A stretch of 64,000 bases of DNA from Amycolatopsis rifamycinica (lineage in GTDB: Bacteria > Actinomycetota > Actinomycetes > Mycobacteriales > Pseudonocardiaceae). This document shows positions 61,310 to 64,000 of the stretch, piece after piece. A program made the translations under genes and the position numbers. The stretch covers positions 1 through 64,000 of the forward strand of contig NZ_JMQI01000027.1 in the NCBI RefSeq assembly GCF_000695625.1. The letters run 5' to 3'. Each line of letters opens with the position of its first letter. Position 1 is the stretch's first letter. The notes under the pieces are model-generated. The model had not been told where the DNA came from. It ran no database searches and worked only from the letters and a program-made list of their open reading frames with translations.

Positions 61310-61335
61310 GTACCCAATCGCTGCCGAAACCACAC
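61310..61335 (-). promoter_or_regulatory. SigB/SigF-type promoter candidate for the sigma/NLR operon
   Basis: On the minus strand GTGT (61335-61332) is followed after 16 bases by GGGTAC (61315-61310), resembling the GTTT-N14-17-GGGTAY promoters of this sigma class. It would make the operon autoregulated by its own product. Confidence 0.45.
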
Positions 61336-61488
61336 GATCGGCTGCACCTGCGCGGAGGATTACGGCGCTGGACGGAAAGTTGAGTACGTTTGCCGCCGGG
61401 AAGGTGGACTGAATCGGTGAACGGGTCCGGCCCGGCGGCCGTCGCGCCGGCCCGGTGTCGTGAGGCCGAACTGGAGGAGGTCATGCGC

Positions 61489-61893
61489 ATGTCGTCGTCC
61501 GTGCCGCGGCCACGAGATCCGCGAATCCGGCCGCCGGGGTCGTTCACGGTGACCCGGGCGGGCGAAGCGAGCGTGGTCGCCGTGGCGGGTGAGCTCGATT
61601 CGACCGTCACCGCGCAGTTCACCGCCCTGCTCGCCGGTGAACTGAGCAGGCGACCGCCGGCGCTGATCTGCGACATGTCGGCGGTCGAGTTCTGCGCCGC
61701 CCGTGTCCTGATGATCCTGATCGACACGGTCGCCGACGCGGCGCTGAAGGGGGTGCCGTTCGCCGTGGCCGGTCGCCGCCGAGCCCTGCTGCGGCCCATC
61801 GACGCCCTGGACCTGGAGCACGTCCTGCCTGTTCACGGCAGCGTCGCCGAAGCTGTGAGCTGGCTGGCGCTCTCCGCGCACTCCCGGCCCTGA
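61489..61893 (+). CDS. STAS-domain protein (anti-sigma antagonist-like) lacking phospho-serine
   Basis: This 134-residue protein has a STAS fold: SFTVTRAGEASVVAVAGELD, PPALICDMSAVEFCAARVLM, KGVPFAVAGRRRALLRPID. In SpoIIAA-like antagonists the segment after the DLSxVxF strand is DSSG with the phosphorylated serine; here it is CAAR, so it cannot be switched that way. It may be constitutive or use another signal. ATG 61489 is preferred because GGAGGAGG lies eight bases upstream. Divergent from the sigma factor gene. Confidence 0.82.
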   Translation: MSSSVPRPRDPRIRPPGSFTVTRAGEASVVAVAGELDSTVTAQFTALLAGELSRRPPALICDMSAVEFCAARVLMILIDTVADAALKGVPFAVAGRRRALLRPIDALDLEHVLPVHGSVAEAVSWLALSAHSRP

Positions 61894-61911
61894 CCGGCGG
61901 TCACCGCCGGT
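61893..61911. terminator. Terminator hairpin after the STAS gene
   Basis: ACCGGCGGT-C-ACCGCCGGT is a perfect 19-base palindrome beginning on the last base of the STAS stop codon and lying between convergent genes. Confidence 0.6.
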
Positions 61912-61954
61912 TACGGCAGGCCGTCGGACGGCCGGGGCAGTACCCCGTCGCCGA

Positions 61955-62239
61955 TCACGATGCCGGGTCGTCGACCCGGGTGAGGACCTCGGGGTCGTCG
62001 GGGTCGTCGAACCAGTAGCCGTGCTCACTGAGATACCGGAACTGGACGTCGACGCCGGCGGCGACCTCCACGGTGGTGGACCGGCGCCCGGTGGTGCGTG
62101 GCTCGAGGTCGTGCTGCCCGGGAGTCCAGCCGTTGAACGAGCCGACCACGCTGACGCGGCCCGGCGGTTCATCGGCGGGCAGGCTGAAGATGATGCGTTT
62201 CGCGCCGTTTCCGTCACGGCCCTGGCAGATCTTGATCAC
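61955..62239 (-). CDS. CBM48 (isoamylase N-terminal-like) protein
   Basis: This 94-residue protein is a stand-alone CBM48-like module: RIIFSLPADEPPGRVSVVGS, FNGWTPGQHDLEPRTTGRRS, VQFRYLSEHGYWFDDPDDPE. Such small proteins bind glycogen-like glucans and are related to the AMPK beta module. GTG 62239 is preferred over upstream starts because it gives the family's usual MIKI opening and has GAGAGG nearby. Role unknown; it may target something to glycogen. Confidence 0.82.
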   Translation of the reverse strand: MIKICQGRDGNGAKRIIFSLPADEPPGRVSVVGSFNGWTPGQHDLEPRTTGRRSTTVEVAAGVDVQFRYLSEHGYWFDDPDDPEVLTRVDDPAS

Positions 62240-62386
62240 TCGGCGGAAGCCTCTCGTGGCGGCTGTGGGAGACCGGTACTCGACGCTGAGCGCGTCCATG
62301 ATGCACCAATGCGCCATGGATCGCGTACTCGCCGACGCGGGATCACCCGATCGTTGATCCGCTCACGCAACGGCCTCGCCGCGCGC

Positions 62387-63184
62387 TCAGCGGGTCGGCA
62401 GGTCGATCTCGGTGTGGCGGCCGGCGAGGGTCCGGGCGAGGTCGGCGAGCTTGACGTTGAGGTCCTGGGACGTGCGCCGCAGGATGTCGAACGCGGCGTC
62501 CGCGGAGACGCCCCGGCGGGCCATGATGATGCCCTTGGCCTGGCCGATCACGTCGCGGCCGTCGATGGCTTTGCGCAGGTGAGCGGCCTGCAGTTCGGCG
62601 CGGGTGACGGCGTCGGTGGCGGTCAGGGCGAGGGATGCGTGGGTGGCCAGCAGCAGCAGGACGTCGCGGTCGGCTTCGTCCAGTCCGTGCCGGGACCGGG
62701 AGTAGACGTTGAGGGCGCCGCTGGACTCCCCGGACGGCGGTCCGCTGATGAGGGCGGTGGACAGGACGGAGCCCATCCCGAGCTGCGTGGCGGCCGGCGC
62801 CCAGCGGGGCCAGCGCGGTTCGGCGGCCAGGTCCGGGGCGATCGCGACGGCCGGGCCACCGGGGTCGGCGGCTTCGACGCAGGGGCCTTCCCGGAACCGG
62901 TACTGCAGCCGGTCGAGTTCGGTGGCGACCTCGTCGGTCTCGGCGGGGGTGTGGAAGTGGCCGTCGACGTCGAGCAGGGTGAAGCTGGCGAGATCGGCGG
63001 CCGGGACCATCACCGTCGTGGCCTCGAGCACGCGCTGCAGGACGTCTTCCACGGTCGGTGCGGCGAGCAGGATGCGCGTCAGCTGGGCGAACTGCCGGGT
63101 CAGCGGCCCGGGCGCGAGCTGCTCCGGCTCGAGGTCGGCGACGAACTCCTCTTTGTCCCGCTGCCAGTCCTGTTCACTGCCCAT
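62387..63184 (-). CDS. GAF-ANTAR response regulator
   Basis: This 265-residue protein has a GAF domain (VLQRVLEATTVMVPAADLAS, VLSTALISGPPSGESSGALN, VYSRSRHGLDEADRDVLLLL) and a C-terminal ANTAR RNA-binding domain (AELQAAHLRKAIDGRDVIGQ, AKGIIMARRGVSADAAFDIL). ANTAR proteins bind tandem hairpins in mRNA leaders and prevent termination. No obvious paired ANTAR hairpin target was found in this window. GGGAG lies six bases before the ATG. Confidence 0.92.
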   Translation of the reverse strand: MGSEQDWQRDKEEFVADLEPEQLAPGPLTRQFAQLTRILLAAPTVEDVLQRVLEATTVMVPAADLASFTLLDVDGHFHTPAETDEVATELDRLQYRFREGPCVEAADPGGPAVAIAPDLAAEPRWPRWAPAATQLGMGSVLSTALISGPPSGESSGALNVYSRSRHGLDEADRDVLLLLATHASLALTATDAVTRAELQAAHLRKAIDGRDVIGQAKGIIMARRGVSADAAFDILRRTSQDLNVKLADLARTLAGRHTEIDLPTR

Positions 63185-63263
63185 GCCGGTCTCCCAAAGT
63201 CGCCGAGGAAGACGGCTGCGTTCTCAACCATCGCGCCGACCAACGTAGTCCGCCCGCGGCTCG

Positions 63264-63278
63264 GACGCTACGAGCGTC
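63264..63278. promoter_or_regulatory. Inverted repeat between the ANTAR and DUF1963 genes
   Basis: GACGCT-ACG-AGCGTC is a perfect 15-base inverted repeat in the divergent gap, about 80 bases before the ANTAR start. Candidate operator. Confidence 0.35.
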
Positions 63279-63376
63279 ACACTTGCGGAACGCAACGAAC
63301 GGCCGGTCGCCGCGGGCGACGCCGGGCTCGGAAAGCCGAAATGCGGAACGGCGCCGAAACTGTCGGTGGGTCCGGG

Positions 63377-63382
63377 TAGCGT
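63377..63382 (+). promoter_or_regulatory. Leaderless -10 box for the DUF1963 gene
   Basis: TAGCGT lies eight bases before the GTG at 63391 with no ribosome site between them. Confidence 0.4.
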
Positions 63383-63390
63383 CCGCGCTC

Positions 63391-64000
63391 GTGTCCGCTA
63401 CTGAAGTACCGACCGACAACGGCCGCGAGATCCCCGGCATCGCGGAGTTCGCTCGTACCGCCACCCGCCTGCATCCCCGGTCCGGCGCGCCCACGGCTCG
63501 CGACAGCCACATCGGAGGCCCGCTGTGGTGGCCTGCCGACGAGCCGTGGCCGCACTGCGACGGACGGCTGCCCACGTCCACCGGGAAACCGCAGGAGAAT
63601 TGGACGGCCGAGCACGAGGTCGACGGGCCGATCGCCCTGGTCGGCGCGGCCCAGCTGTTCCGCCGCGACTTCCCGGCCCTGCCGTTCCCGGAGGGCACGG
63701 ACGTGCTGCAGGTGCTGCTCTGTCCCAACGAGCACCAGCTCGACAGCAGCGGGGCGGACTACTACTACGGTCCAGCGGCCCACCTCGTCTGGCGAGCATC
63801 CGCGGAGGTGACCGAGGTCGCCGGCCGCCCGCCGCAGCCGGCCGGCGTCGGCGGCGAGTTCGTTCCCCGGCCGTGCGTGCTCAACCCCTGCCAGGTCGTC
63901 GAATACCCGGCACTGAGCGAGCTCCCGGACGAAATCAAGCTGCCCTTGTCTTTTGTGGACACGGCCGGCTTCGTCCACGACGACTACGACAGGTGGCCCA
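63391..64000 (+). CDS. DUF1963 family protein (3' partial)
   Basis: From GTG 63391 the frame stays open to the window end, giving 203 residues without a stop: REIPGIAEFARTATRLHPRS, HIGGPLWWPADEPWPHCDGR, ALVGAAQLFRRDFPALPFPE, VLQVLLCPNEHQL. The GGPxWxP and QLF..DFP patterns match DUF1963 proteins (YwqG-like), of unknown function. It probably has a leaderless promoter (TAGCGT at 63377-63382). The rest lies beyond the window. Confidence 0.8.
   Translation, partial: MSATEVPTDNGREIPGIAEFARTATRLHPRSGAPTARDSHIGGPLWWPADEPWPHCDGRLPTSTGKPQENWTAEHEVDGPIALVGAAQLFRRDFPALPFPEGTDVLQVLLCPNEHQLDSSGADYYYGPAAHLVWRASAEVTEVAGRPPQPAGVGGEFVPRPCVLNPCQVVEYPALSELPDEIKLPLSFVDTAGFVHDDYDRWP

Noticed and set aside
62387..63184. 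ANTAR RNA target hairpins
   Set aside because: I looked for paired hexaloop hairpins with A at loop position 1 and G at position 4 in nearby leaders and saw none convincing by eye.

Overview
The window is about 70% GC, uses GC-ending codons throughout, and is densely packed with short-leader genes. It carries an LmbE/PIG-L deacetylase, a DUF6292 protein, a DosR-type regulator, XRE/MmyB regulators divergent from reductases, and GH5, GH44 and GH64 secreted hydrolases. This points to a soil actinomycete, most likely Pseudonocardiaceae (Amycolatopsis-like). The genus is an inference; no rRNA, tRNA, CRISPR array, insertion sequence or prophage is visible.

Layout. 1-10443: redox genes with a MarR regulator, an SBP-ATPase-permease ABC transporter, two transporter relics, a GbsR-type regulator with a flavin monooxygenase behind a large palindrome, and a CBS protein with an NhaD/ArsB-type carrier. 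10444-13688: a deletion scar, an unknown gene with slightly lower GC, an orphan Imm7 immunity protein and a hydrolase lacking its catalytic serine. 13904-28511: TetR regulator, DszC-like oxygenase with flavin reductase, OGG-like protein, a membrane protein ending in a MazF/PemK-like domain, secreted GH5 hydrolase, several regulator/oxidoreductase pairs, an ECF sigma factor and a ChrB-like protein. 28520-38230: a region resembling a mycobacterial dormancy (DosR) regulon: CBS-BON protein, universal stress protein, phosphoketolase, DosR-like regulator, acetate kinase and Acg-like nitroreductase, with DosR-box-like sites. Phosphoketolase would make acetyl phosphate and acetate kinase would turn it into ATP.

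38261-46299: a TetR regulator divergent from a tightly coupled catabolic operon: extradiol dioxygenase, FAH-type hydrolase, acyl-CoA ligase (frameshifted here), DoxX, class A flavin hydroxylase, P450 and ferredoxin. This reads as a phenol to catechol to meta-cleavage route. A 26-codon ORF inside it looks like the scar of a deleted gene. 46330-57950: GH44 and GH64 polysaccharide hydrolases flanking regulators, gene fragments and small enzymes. 58197-64000: a STAND/NLR-like NTPase with TPR-like repeats and an amyloid-type N-terminal motif, translationally coupled to a SigB/SigF-type sigma factor, followed by a STAS protein lacking the usual phospho-serine, a CBM48 protein, a GAF-ANTAR regulator and a DUF1963 gene leaving the window.

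Two themes recur. At least eight loci carry truncated or fused gene remnants, suggesting active gene loss. Many genes also appear leaderless, with a TANNNT box 6-8 bases before the start codon and no Shine-Dalgarno sequence. The best candidates for something new are the sigma factor/NLR pair and the aromatic-degradation operon.
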